Assembly (NCBI GenBank): GCA_947034895.1
Contig: OX344761.1
Span: 36,468,863-36,532,862 of the forward strand
Source of the DNA: Rhytidiadelphus loreus
Lineage: Eukaryota > Streptophyta > Bryopsida > Hypnales > Hylocomiaceae
Reading direction: 5' to 3'
Length of the DNA: 64,000 bases
The first letter of the stretch is position 1. Each line of letters opens with the position of its first letter. Under the pieces are notes generated by a model. It saw nothing but the letters and a program-made list of their open reading frames with translations. It made no database searches and was not told the DNA's origin. Position numbers and translations under genes: made by a program. Of this stretch, positions 36,013 to 47,759 are shown one piece after another.

Positions 36013-36905
36013 TTAAGCTCTAAAGTCTCAATTGTCTTTGTAGCTTGCAAAATGGATTTTGGGCAACTTCATATAAGGTCAATTTTTTATGAAGCTTTTG
36101 ATACTTTTTCATGATATAGATAAACTTACTAGTTTTATGGGATTGTAATTTGTATTTTAATTGGTGCCAAAGAGCAAGAGTTATACCACAATAAGCCTAA
36201 ATATAAATTAGGTGAACAAAAAAAATTCACAAAAACTTGAATTAAAAATTAAAGTTTTTTTGTTCTCATAGATTGGAATTTTTTTGTACTTCAAATGCTT
36301 TGGTTCATTCTTTTTGAATTGATGGTGTGAAAGTTATAGAGCATCTTCTATTGTGAGCAATCATAGTATCATATTAAAAAAAATTAGGCATAGGATTCTT
36401 TTGGGCCACTCAAGTTTCAAACTTTTTCAAAACAATTAAGCAAATAAGTTCAAAAAATTAACTTTGATTGATAGAAAAATCTCACCATTGGGATTAGTGT
36501 GTTTTAATTCCATTTTAAAGCTATTAATGATAAAGTTTTTTCTCTCTATAATGTACTTTCTTCTACTTAATAATTTTTTAAAGAATGAAACCACATTATT
36601 TTAAAATTTAAAATTTTTTATGTTTTCAAATCAATTTTGAATGATGAATTTTTTTTAATTCAAGACTATAATGCAAACTTTTTTAAGTTAAGAAGATTCA
36701 AAGTAGTTTGCCAATATGTCACAAATGTGATTTCTTCACTTTGAACACATTTACCTTGCAATCTATGTGGTGAAAGTGTTTGAAATTTTTTCCACACATT
36801 GTCATACTATTCTACTTTAAGATCCTACACTTACATATTCAAAAATACCATTAATTTTTTTTTCTCTTTGTACTAGAAATAGTAGTTTAGAGAGTTTTTT
36901 TGGAC
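36013..36905. mobile_element. piggyBac-type relic, inverted orientation
   Basis: TTAAGCTCTAAAGTCTCAAT at 36013 is a decayed form of the TTAA-CCCCTAAAGGACCAT end. The following sequence (ATGGATTTTGGGCAA and onward) follows the family interior in the orientation opposite to 30536-31908. It ends against the right GTCGCC array. No coding potential. Confidence 0.4.
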
Positions 36906-36914
36906 AATTGCAAC

Positions 36915-37090
36915 AAAGAGGTCGCCCCTAGGGACTAGAGGTCACCCTTAAGGACCAGAGGTCGCCCCTAGACCCATGGTCGCCCTTAGACTTGCAGTCG
37001 CCCTAGATTTTGGACCCGTAGTTGCCCTACCCGTGGTCGCCTCCTATTCGCGGTCGCCCCTACCCACGGTCGCCCACGCCACGTCACAAC
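36915..37090. repeat. GTCGCCC-type subterminal array (right)
   Basis: About ten imperfect copies of GAGGTCGCCCCTAGACC or CGTGGTCGCCC lie inside the right end of the hAT-like element, mirroring the left array at 30408-30535 and sharing its motif with the 113-bp array at 33130-33790. Confidence 0.55.
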
Positions 37091-37255
37091 CACGTAGGAC
37101 AATCCATTTTATCAAAGGGTAAAAAAATTTGAAATCCGAAATCCGTACATGACAACAAAAAACGCCCATACTCGACAACTCGACAATTTGACATGCGACG
37201 TCTATTAGACACAAAAACCTGGAATTCTGTCAGACAAGACAACCCTGATAGTTAG

Positions 37256-38390
37256 TTAGGTTGCCTTTCTCAACGGAATGATGTAGAATATTCCACACCC
37301 ATCAATAGCTATGAGGGCAAGTGGCATTCATCATGAGACTTGCCAATGTTAAGCCCATTTGACAACTTTAGCACTAGGATACAAAATAAATAATTAAGGA
37401 CCAAAATAAGTTTTAATGCTTTAAAACGAAACTTTAAAAAAGTCAATATTCATTTCATTAAGAACAATGAATTCAACAACTACCTTCCATTGCTTCAAAA
37501 GCCACATATACTTTGAGTTTATAATTTAGAAGACAAGCTCTTTTTATACATAGAGGGCGGTAGGAGGTAAGACAACTATGTGGGATATTTAAATTAGAAT
37601 TAACAGTAGTTCAACTGCTCATAGTTAAGTCAAGAGTTGGAATTGTGTTTGAAGTACAATTTCAGACTTCATTTAGGCATAGTAGAATACCTTTTTCCAA
37701 AAACCTCAAACTTTGAAAAGTTGGAAAATCAAGTTAAATTTCATTTCCAAAAACTCTATTACAGATTTGTGAGTCTCCAATCAAAAGTTATGGACAAATT
37801 TTAGAGAGTGGACATTTCTTTGACATTTCCAAACATCCTTTCTAAATTTTGTTCATAACTTTTGATTGGAGACTGTAAACCTCAAACAGATTTCTGTAGA
37901 TGAAAGTTATTTTGATTTACCAAATTTTTTAAGTTTCAAGTTTTCTGAAAAATGTTATTCTACTATCTCAAATTGAGGTTTGAAATCCTACTTTGAACAC
38001 AATTCCTAAGTTTAAAAAATGATTTGTTAAGCTCTCAACTTCAAATTATCCCATATCCTTTGAGGTTTCATGATGGACAATAAATTTCTTTTTGATGGCA
38101 AATTGAAGGGATTGGTTAGTTGACATCTACAACAATGAAGAGTGGAGAAGTCATTTTTATAATGTTTCTTTATGTAGATGGTCAAATGAAATTAATATTT
38201 GACTCAATGGATTCTTTGGATTTTTGGCAAACCATCTTTCTATTTATTTGTAGATTTGTTGGTCTAGTCCCAGAATTAGCAGAAAACATGGACCACACCA
38301 TATATATTCTGCCACTATCCCACTACTGAAGCTTACTTTACTTTTTCTGTCTGAAGGCTCCTGAATGTTAAGCAGGCGCTGCGGGAATAG
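37256..38390. repeat. Old duplicate of the 27.1-28.0 kb segment, 5' flank of gene C
   Basis: The order of phrases (for example TTAAATTAGAATTA, CTCATAGTTAA, CATAGTAGAA and AATTATCCCATATCCTTTGAGG) matches 27150-27700, but with much lower identity than the recent duplicate at 46.3-46.8 kb. It precedes gene C and shows that the same flank existed upstream of a kinase-lectin gene before the recent duplication. No gene is present. Confidence 0.5.
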
Positions 38391-38656
38391 AATCCTGAAA
38401 GCAACAACACCACCAGTTCAATTCCACGCAATGAGCTCTCAACATACAGGTGACCGTAATCGGCACCAACCACAGCAAACAGAAAACCTTGACACTCTAG
38501 ACATTAGTAGCATGTACTATGGAATGTAACAAGCCCCAAACGCTACGTGCAGTAGCTCTTTCCTCAACCCCTGGCCGGTGAGCAAGCGAAGCGAGCCCAG
38601 GCGTGCAACCAGCAACAGTCGTAGTCCGCCATCGCAGATCATCATCCAAGTTTAGT

Positions 38657-38663
38657 TATAAAT
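38657..38663 (+). promoter_or_regulatory. Candidate TATA box of gene C
   Basis: TATAAAT sits in the same context as the candidate at 12101-12107 upstream of gene A. Conservation is uninformative on its own because the surrounding DNA is a recent duplicate. Confidence 0.3.
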
Positions 38664-38689
38664 TACGGACCCTGAAGTGCTTCCTACGG

Positions 38690-39830
38690 CACTAGCTCGT
38701 GAGTGAAGCGTTTTCGCGACAGTTGTAGGAGATTTTCGTTCACTGTCTTCGCAAGGCAACGGAAAACTATGCCAATTCAACGGAAAACTATGCCAGTTAC
38801 TTTCTAGGCAAGGAGAAGGAAAGCTGTGCTAGTGAGACGTTGTCATTGCAAAGCCTACTTCAAGTTTCGTACTTTGGGGGTTCAGTGCTTCATTTCCTAC
38901 TCTTGAGTAATTAAAGCCTGGCGCAGAGTTTCTCTGCTGTTTTCGCAACAGTTGCTGGAGGTTTAGCTTCTTCTGTTAATTAGCAAGGTGTTGACAAGAA
39001 GGAACACTGTGCCGCCATAGCCGCGGCCCATCTCCTGAAGTGCTGGAGGTAAATTTTCTAAAGAGCTCTGCGTTTCTCTTGTCTGGTAATTTTGATGAAT
39101 CCAGGATCACGATCTGGAAGAATTTAAGCACAATTTTGGCCGCAAGTTCCTTTTTCTTGCTCAGTGGCTCCCTTGGTGATAGCTGGGAATTGAGCTTGTG
39201 ACAGAGTACTTGAACTTGCCTGTCTATCGATTGTGTTGAGACTTCATGTGTAGTAGATATAGTTGATTGAATCGTTCAAAAGGTTCGCTTGGTTCAGCAT
39301 TAGTCATAGCGTAACACGTTGGTTAGTTGCTTAGACCTTCAGTGGCAACTTTTTAGAATTGTTTTCACGGATATGTATATATGTGGAGTTAAGCTTAGGA
39401 GCTTGTGCCGATGGAACTCTGCATCAAGGGTATCCTCCTGAGTTGATTCATCCCATCTTTTGGGTTTTAGAACATGAATTTCGGGTAGTTTGAACAATAG
39501 AGGCTCTGGAGGGTCCCCTATTCTTCACTCGTCCCGTCGGCTCTTTTGAATTTAGCTTAGCCTTGCTGATCGAAGGTAAGAGGACCACTTGCGTTACAAT
39601 AGCCAGTGCAATTGAAGTGACTCTCGCTTGCTCGTGGACGAACTGTCCGTGCAAGAAGAATCTGTGGTATTTAAATAAGTGGCAGTTCTGATTAGCATCC
39701 TGTGCTCTTGCTGTCGCTGCTCAATCGTTTGTTTGAACGTGTGTATGTGCAGGTTAGCTAAGCTTTTGTAGCAGCCTTGACATCTATCCTGAAAACCCTA
39801 TAATTGAAGGAGCACATACACTTCCGCTAC
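38690..39830 (+). other. Long 5' leader of gene C, probably with an intron
   Basis: Nearly identical to the gene A leader (12130-13299), with one rearranged stretch near 38760-38810 that is shorter than in A. The same candidate leader intron signals are present (GGAG|GTAAAT near 39048 and GTGCAG|GTTAGC near 39752). The in-frame TAA directly before the TTG at 39804 is retained. Confidence 0.45.
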
Positions 39831-42565
39831 ATGGAGCGTGTCCGTACCTTTTTTAGGCGATTCGCCGTACAAGATGCACCCAAGGCGGATGAGCTACTCA
39901 ACCTGTGCATGGAAACAATACAAAGATTGTCTGCTCAATATTCGAGTTCGAGTACTGAAGACGACAGGACCGAAGATTATTCGATGAACAGGCACCAATG
40001 TATCTTTCTCGTTGGAAGGCTTACAGACACTCGAAGTAGCTTACAAAAGATTCAACTCTCACCCCTTCTTGATGAGAAAACGATTCCAGTGCTCGAAGAG
40101 CTTCATCAGGTGCTCCTGGATGTGGAGACGGTCATCAACGCCAGTCGCATCACTTTTCCACTATGGCCAAGAGCAGCCATTGAACAAAGCGACATGAAGG
40201 AGACCTTTGCAAGGCTACTTTACGGAGTTGAATGGCATGTGTCGGTTCTTCTGAGCATTCTTGTGGACAACTCTCAAGAGTCTTCCATCACATTTGAACC
40301 AGAGTTGTGCGAGGGTCCGCTGAGTGTGGAAGACGAGTTATATCTGCTGACAGCGATGAAGGAAGATGAAGAGAGTCTGAAGGACCGCCTCGGATCTTTG
40401 AAGCTGGACGATCCAACACAGAAACGGCTCGCAAATGCATTTCTTAAGCTGAAAATGCGATCCGAGGAAGATCATCTGAACACGTCGTACCAATTGCCTG
40501 AAAGCAGCGGAGCTTTGAAAGACTCGGAATCATCATCAGTTGCCGATGATTCCACTGGCTTCGGCTTGGTTTCATCATCCCCCGATATGTTATTTCTGGA
40601 TCCTGAAGATCTTGATCTCACCGGTACCCTGTTAGGTAAAGGTGCGTCTGCGGAGGTGAAAAGAATGAATCTTCTGGGCGGAAAGTATGCAATCAAGATT
40701 TTCAAAACGCCCAACACGAAAGAATTTGATCAAGAAATGATTGCTTTACAGAGATTGGGGCACCATCCTCACATAGTACGCCTCCTGGGCTACTCTAAGG
40801 AACGTAGAGTATGCTTCCTCGTCATGGAAGAAATGGACAAGGACCTGCATACTGTTTTGTCTAATATTTCGCGTGACAGAGGAAGAAAGAAACTCGCAAG
40901 TACGCGTCCTCTTTCAGATGTGCAAGCTGTTGGCTTGATGCTCCAAATTGGGGAAGGTGTGAAGTATATTCACAGTAAGGGTATGGCGCATCGCGATCTC
41001 AAGTCTGGGAACGTCCTTGTCAACCTTGCAGATCCTTCAAGCAAGAGAGTTATTAGTTCAGTGAAGATTGCTGATTTTGGTCTGTCTAAAACCAAAAACG
41101 CCAGTCAGACATATTCAAAGCAGACTCATAACCAAGGTACCAGCAACTATATGGCGCCGGAGGTCATACATCAAGAAGGTGATCCCGAGTGCTCCAGGTT
41201 CAACCCCAGAAAAGCTGATGTTTACAGTTTTGCCATTATCTGCTTTGAGATTCTGACGGGGAAAGATCCTTACGATGATGATGTATCCGCCAAACTACTG
41301 AAGAAGCAAGTGAAGGCGGGCACGTTGAGACCAAAACTTCCAGAGGACTGTCCTCCGAAGTTGGCTGCTCTGATTAGAAGATGTTGGGATCCAATTTCTA
41401 AGGAGCGGCCACTATTTCCTGAAATTTGCAAAGAATTGAGGCACATCAAAGGGCTACTCCTGAGAGGTGAGTTTTTGTCGATGAGTTGCACTTAGTATTT
41501 GGAAGTTTCAGATGTTATTATAGCAGAATGTGGCAACAATTTCAAAAGTATTAGCACGATTTCTAATTTCTAGGACTAGTTTTGTTTATGTTTTGTAGGT
41601 GATCGGAGAACATTGGAATTACAAGATGATCGTCCACTTAGAGCACTGGAAAGGGCACAGGTAAGCCATGTTGTGTACTAATCTGAGCATGTGTTGGTGT
41701 GGAGTACGAACATGATAATTTGATTGAATGACTGCTCGAACAAAAACCAGAGAGTTGCTTTATCTCAAGGAATGTTTAGTATTTATCACTATGAATGAAA
41801 GCAAGCGGACTAGATATTGCATTGCATAAGGCCGGATTGAAGTATCTGGAATATGATGTGCTAGCAGAGGTATTTGAGAGAAATATTTGGTCAGTAGACT
41901 GGGAAATAATTTGGTGCATTTACCATATGAACAGATTGAAGGACCTTGGGGAGGTGATGGTGGTGGAGATTTTTTTGATGTGGGCACCTCCATCAATCGG
42001 ATGAAGTTGAGATACTCCCAATCTCCTGCAATATTTGGTTCAATGGAGGTGGATTATGAAGTTGCTGGTAGGAAATTCGTGAGGAAATATTCCACTATTG
42101 TCCATGGACACCTATCTGAAGATGTAAGTTGCATACTATTTCTCATGAGTTCCATGTATCGTATTGTCAATGAGATTCAGTTTTTTTTATAAAAGAAGTC
42201 CTCATTTTCATATGTCCTTAAAACAATAGTATTGTAGTTTTTCCTTAAATTTCAATCTCCAATTAGGATCTAAGATGTGTTTGTTGTGACTACAGATAGA
42301 GTTTGCGGCATTTGAATTCATTACACACATCAATGGATGTATGTCTCAAAGGGGCTTACAAATAGATGTTCCCAATAGAATAGCTACCCATAAGGTTATA
42401 GTTTCATTGACTATCCATACCAATATCAAAAGTTATGGTCCTTTTGGTGATGAAAAGGGTGAACCATTCACTAGTGGAAAAGGTAGAGTAATTGGGTTTC
42501 ATGGAAGATGTGGTTCTCTTCTTAATAGCCTTGGTGTTGTGATCGTTCCTGGTGATACAAGTTGA
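39831..42565 (+). CDS. Protein kinase with C-terminal jacalin lectin domain (gene C)
   Basis: Exons are 39831-41466, 41599-41660, 41935-42123 and 42296-42565, all GT-AG and in phase, giving 718 aa. The start is the first ATG after an in-frame TAA. The N-terminal region and kinase N-lobe are nearly identical to gene A except for a divergent patch (40301-40383). The kinase is complete: GKGASAEV, the YAIKIF lysine, HRDLKSGN, ADFGLSK and a YMAPEV segment. The activation-segment tail and C-lobe differ from gene A at many positions and lack three residues. The jacalin domain is open; its GG loop is GPWGGDGGG, but the sugar-binding motif reads GSLLN, so the Asp of GxxxD is Asn. This may weaken or change carbohydrate binding. 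The protein is predicted cytoplasmic, with no signal peptide or membrane segment. Likely functional; a defence or signalling role is inferred. Confidence 0.87.
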
Positions 42566-43412
42566 TCCATGTGAGCATGTTACCAAGTGATCACCACAAA
42601 TGTAGATAGTTGCTCAATTTGATCATATTGTGAAGAAGGGAGCTTATTATTGCAACAACTACCCTCTCTTCAAAATCTCATGTTTTTTCCTTTGTTGAAA
42701 GTTGCTTCAGTATAGTCTAGCTCAAAAAGATCCACGTCCAAAGGAATTGACTCATTATACTTATTATATTCCAAATTCTACAAAATTCTAATATGCTTGC
42801 AAAGCTTAGGAAATTTAGATGATGTTATTTTTTTTATTGGAAGGTAAAATAAACTTTTGTTGTGGAGAGGTTCATATTTGAACATGGAAAACCAATTTCA
42901 TAATTTCCTTGAATAAAAGTCATTGAATAATTGTTCTTGAAGCAAATTTTGAATTGAACAATGCTTAGACGAATTGTCTTTTTTTGGCTATAGAAAGGAA
43001 TGTGAACTAGATTGGACAAAAATGGATTAAAATGTGCAAAAGATTGCCAAAAATTCTTGGAAAAATGGGAAAGAGTGAGCTACACTTTAATTTTCAAATG
43101 CAAATTCCACTCAAATTCCACTCAAATTAAATTGCCATTTGTATTGTAAAGTGCAAAAAAGTTTAGAAATTGTTTTTTCCCACATATCTTATGGTATGAT
43201 CTTGCATTAGATTGGTAAAAGAATGTATGGAAGAAATTTCAAAAAATTTGATTGCAAGATATTTACATTGAAGTGAAGAAAATTGTTTCTTTTTTTGGAC
43301 CTTGCTTACCTAGATTTTAAGGCTTTGAGTCTTCTTAGCTTAAAACTTTTGTATTACACATGTTGAATTAAAAAGAAATATGTTGAAAAATTGAGTTGAA
43401 AGTCTAGGAAAA
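42566..43412. repeat. 3' flank of gene C
   Basis: Aligns with 21433-22430 downstream of B, with a short deletion around 43100. Contains the 3' untranslated region and intergenic DNA. No gene is present. Confidence 0.5.
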
Positions 43413-44321
43413 ATCCCCTCTATTGGTTTATCCTCCACCATTGCTCCTCCAGTCCACATAATGTCAATGCAAGAGAGTTTTGTCGTTGTGGCATGTTTCA
43501 ATCAACTAAGGAAAGGCAAATTAAGATTGATAAAGCTCACTACTTGCCTTGTGCAAATTTCCAACATGGTGGATATGAAGTAGAAATTTCATCAATTTGG
43601 TAGTGAAAAAAATCTAAGAGAAATCTCTACTACTACCAACCGGTATTAACTTAGTGTTTGAGTGCAGATCCACCTAACATAATCTATATGCACGAGACTT
43701 TTTGCCATCGTGGCATGTTTTGATTGGTTAAGCAATCAAAGAAGTCAAACGGCTCAACTCTCCTACATTGACATTATGTCCGATAATTGCAAAGTAGGCG
43801 AAGTCATCAAGAATAATCACACATCAATACTACGACTCAATATATTCTAACTGGTGATTATTTTTGAGAACTTGGTTTCCTTTGCAATTACCTTATGAAG
43901 CCCAAAATGTGTAGCTAGAATCTCTATTTTAAACTCAAAATAAAATGCATGACTAGAAAACAAGAAGCATATCTGACTTCTAGCAAAGCTTTAGGTTTAC
44001 AGTAAAAGACTTCAAGTTGGCAGAACAGATTATTCACCAGGTTGTTGAGAGGTTTTCTGCTCATCCTTGATTTCGGCTTTTGGAAGGACCCAGCTAACAC
44101 GCCTGGCTCGTAGAGGCTCAAACTTTCATCGGAGAGTCGTTGTCCCCATATCTACCAGGCCACAAAATCTAGACTCAGTTTCGAATATGCATTCTCACTA
44201 CTGTACTCCTTCTAAAACCGCCCCAACTATTCAAAGATGTGAAAAACCGTTAAAAAATTCAACGATGCTGCTCTACCGTAACGTTGCAGACCATGGATGC
44301 ACATGATTAATTGTCTGCCTG

Positions 44322-45023
44322 TCACGGTTGGATCTTACTGAGGACGGAGACAGCAATGTGTTGGAACTCTGCTTCCTTTGAGTCACATTTGGCAAACGTG
44401 GGGAGAGCTTGCCCGAGCCAGTGATTGCAGGGCCATTGACGCCATTTGTGGGAGTTACAACCCTGTCTACGTACACTTGTTATATTCGTCATGAATTTAG
44501 AAACAGGTAAGAACGATTCACCTAAAAACATTCAAGAATAAGATACTCAAGGCAAACATCCTACATGAGGTCTCAGCTAATTAATATCTGTACAGTACAA
44601 GCTGTCCTGCAACACACATTATTGATCGCCTCCATACCTGTTGTATTGTACAAGATATCTCTCCAGACAAGCTCACTTTTGTAAATTACAAATTTCCTCA
44701 GATCAACGCCGGACATTGATGCTACGCAATTGAGCTGCCATTCTCTAGCTTCAACAAGATATACTTCCAGGCGCCATTGAAGTGTCGGATCACCTATATT
44801 CAAATTCAAAGACTCACAAAAAGTCTCTAGCGGCTTGTTGTTGATTCCCTGCAAATTGCAAATACTCACTAATTGAACCACAAAAATCTGAAAAAAGAAT
44901 TTCACACACAGACAATCTAGCCTTCGCAAATCCCACCTTCGCCAATCTAGCACTCTCCCCACCAGCTCCCAAATTCAATGTAGTATACATGTCCAGCCCA
45001 GTCCCAGAACCAACAAAACTCAA
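44322..45023 (-). CDS. Unknown three-exon gene, about 165 aa
   Basis: On the minus strand: exon 1 45023-44937 (29 codons, MSFVGSGTGLDMY start), exon 2 44848-44638, exon 3 44521-44322. Introns are about 88 and 116 bp with signals GAAG|GTGGGA..TTGCAG|G and ACAG|GTATGG..TTTTAG|G, and the phases (0, then 1) keep the frame open to a TGA at 44322. Two phase-consistent short introns are unlikely by chance, and base composition is less AT-rich than the surroundings. I do not recognise the family. The middle exon has LQWRLEVYLVEAREWQL and the last is rich in Trp, Cys and His (HKWRQWPCNHWLG). No signal peptide or membrane span is obvious. The duplicate at 25846-26207 is frameshifted and lacks exon 3. 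It could be an internal or 3' part of a longer gene, or a captured gene fragment. Confidence 0.5.
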
Positions 45024-45484
45024 GTCTATTCATCTAGAAGCTGAAAATTGCAACCTCAAATGCTGCAATCAGTGACTGTCAGCAACTACGGACTCCTGTC
45101 TTATGTCACAACATGATCACCAGCAACCTCCCAATCCAAAGGAAATGTGCATTCAAGTGGAAAACGATGTGTTGTGCATGTCGATCGTTGGTCGAACCAT
45201 AAGCAACCAGAAGAAGGGAGTTGAAGTGACTCATCGGTTGCAAAGAAAAAGGTCAATGAATTATTAGCCATAAATGACCTGACCTGGCATGGCATGAGGT
45301 CGGGTAGAATAAGCTTATGAAATTTTTCCAGTCAGTTCTCTTAAAAGTTCAGCAACCTTAGGAAGAAGTTGTAGCGTGCTCAAAAAGCAACCAATTTTGA
45401 AGCCACAAATGCAGTGTGAGAGTGACAGTAACAGGGAGAAATGTGAAGTCATGGTAGATTTGAAAGGGAAAAATACCTCAACTA

Positions 45485-45761
45485 AGGTAGTATGCTGTTA
45501 AATGGCACCTGACCTTAAAGCGCCATCTAGAAGGTTTGTACATTTCGAATTTCAGTTATGTACCTATTTGGATAGAGCCCTTTCAGAAACGAACTTTGAC
45601 CCTTAATAACTTTTGCATACAATATCCAAATGTGGCGTTCTTTGGTGCATTGGAACCTCCTTTCACTTGCCAACATGAATATGTGAAAATTTGGCCAATT
45701 TCATAATAGCAACTACTGTAGGCTCAGTAGTAAGAAGTGACGGTTTTGGGTGTACCCACCT
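45485..45761. mobile_element. 277-bp TA-flanked insertion
   Basis: Present only in duplication copy 2; copy 1 reads CAACTATGTGG near 26650-26660. The insert begins AGGTAGTATGC and ends GTACCCACCT, flanked by TA on each side, with a short imperfect inverted terminus (AGGT..ACCT). A Tc1/mariner-type MITE is possible, but the termini are not of a well-known type. Confidence 0.45.
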
Positions 45762-47759
45762 TATGTGCTGAGAATAGGCTTCCCATGGTGAACATTTGGT
45801 GGTTTTGTAAATAGAGTTAAAAGCGATTATGGACACATTAATTAAATGGGGGTTACTAGTACTTGCAACGGGTGGTCATTCCCCCACCTACGGTACTACA
45901 TGGTACTGTAGAAATGGTATTTGAACATTTTCAAAAACACCCTTTGGAAATTGATACCTCATTCATATTTCATCAAATAAAAGAGATGATTTCACTTAAT
46001 TATTGCAATAAATCATAACATTTAATCATAACCCACGGGATGAAATGATGTAAAATTTTCTACACCAAATCAATAACTATAAATACACACGTCAAAATTT
46101 ATGAGAAATGAAGTTGGTACCTCAATTGCAACTTCAAACTAGGTCAAAACTAAAACTTTCATCAAAAGACCATATGGTTCTTTGAAATCAAAGACAATCA
46201 TCAACAATTCTAATAATACACTTTGTTGAAAACACCATTCATGATTAGAGGTTTATATTTTAAAGATAATTTCTTTATTTATATGCACATAAGGTGGTAG
46301 AAGGTAAAACAAACAACGTGAGATATGTAAATTAGAATTAGCAGGAGCTTTAGCACTCATAGTTAAATCAAATTAAAGTAGGAATTTTATTTGAAGTAGA
46401 GTTTCAAACCTCATTTAGTCATAGTAGAAGAACTTTTTTCAAAAAACTTTGGTTGTTGAAGCAAGTTAAATTTCATATCTATATGAGATTTCTAGACAGT
46501 TATGGATAGATTTCAAAGAAGGGTTAGAGAAGACATTTTTTTTCATTTTCGAACATCTTCTCTGCATTTTAATCTGTGACATTTGAAGGTTTAAAATATC
46601 AAATGGATTTTGGGAGATGAAACTTAGATAGATTTCCCAACTCTTATTAGTTCTAAGTTTTTTGAAAAAGAATTTTTCTACTATGACTAAATGAGGTCTG
46701 AAATTCTTCATCAAACAAATCTTCTTTATTTTTATAATGAGCAGTCAAGCTCTCATTTTCAAATTATCCCATATCCTTTGAGGATTCATGGTAGATAATT
46801 GATTTCAATATAAAAATGACATCTCCAAGTAAACCTGCATTCCGACAAAGTGTCATTGAAGCAATTTCTTCATTGGGCCAACAAAATTATTTTTTGTTGG
46901 CAGAGGGTTAAATAATTGGGATTTTGATTCAAAGGGCTCTTAAGATTTTTGACAAATCTTAACATTTCTTTGTTGATTTGTTTGGCTGGTCTAAGGTTTA
47001 GCAAAACAAATCAACTGCTGCAACAATCTATTGACACTTACTTCAATTCCCCATGTGGATGTTTTTCGTGGATGAGGCCTCCAGAGAGGGAAAGGCAGCC
47101 TCTCTGAAGGCTGCTGAATGTTATGATCTTCAAACTTTATTTTCTATACACCAAAAATACTGAGTAATTTTTTTTTATAGAATTTGTAAAATGTCACGTT
47201 CCTTATTCAGGTGGTAATGGGGGAGTGGTAACCATATTCATTGGAACGGGGGTCTGATTGTCTGAGAAGATGTTTGTTGAAAGTTCCAACCATTTCCTTC
47301 CATGTTGCCGTACTGTACAATACTGTAACAAATTTCTTCTTGTTGACATCAGCAGTACGAACAATGCCTTTGCCAAGGCCTTCAATGTACAGTAAAGGGT
47401 AGTGTACTCTAAAAGTGAGCGTCTCTTTCAAACCGCCCCTACAATTAAAATAGCTTTGGAATGGACTTGAGCCATGGAGTGGATTGAGGAAAAAGTGTTA
47501 TTTATTGCAAGAATCAATCATTCTATTTGGCTTTCTCACATCTCTTTACAAGTTGTAAGTGGACAAATTTTGGAAGTCCTAAGTAACAAATAGGTGCCTA
47601 CAACACAAATCTTTGAAAATTCATAAGTAATTCAACAATACTTGAAAAAATACAAATTGCAGCAACATTACATTTTGCATTTATTTTTATTTCTTTAAAA
47701 AATGAGCTCAAAATCTTTCCATCCACGGGAAACCATGAAGAAAGAAAGCCAAACCTGAA

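Larger units (their letters stand above)
30381..37247. mobile_element. hAT-like DNA transposon, 6.87 kb, with perfect 8-bp TSD
   Basis: The termini are CAGGGTTGTC (30381-30390) and GACAACCCTG (37238-37247), a perfect 10-bp inverted repeat. They are flanked by ATAGTTAG on both sides (30373-30380 and 37248-37255). An 8-bp duplication with CAGGG-type ends is the classic hAT signature. Both subterminal regions carry GTCGCC-type GC-rich arrays (30408-30535 and 36915-37090, in opposite orientation). No intact transposase was found; fragments on the minus strand at 32100-32640 are too decayed to assign. The interior holds two tandem arrays and relics of the TTAA-flanked family. It is probably non-autonomous and mobilised in trans. 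Confidence 0.72.
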
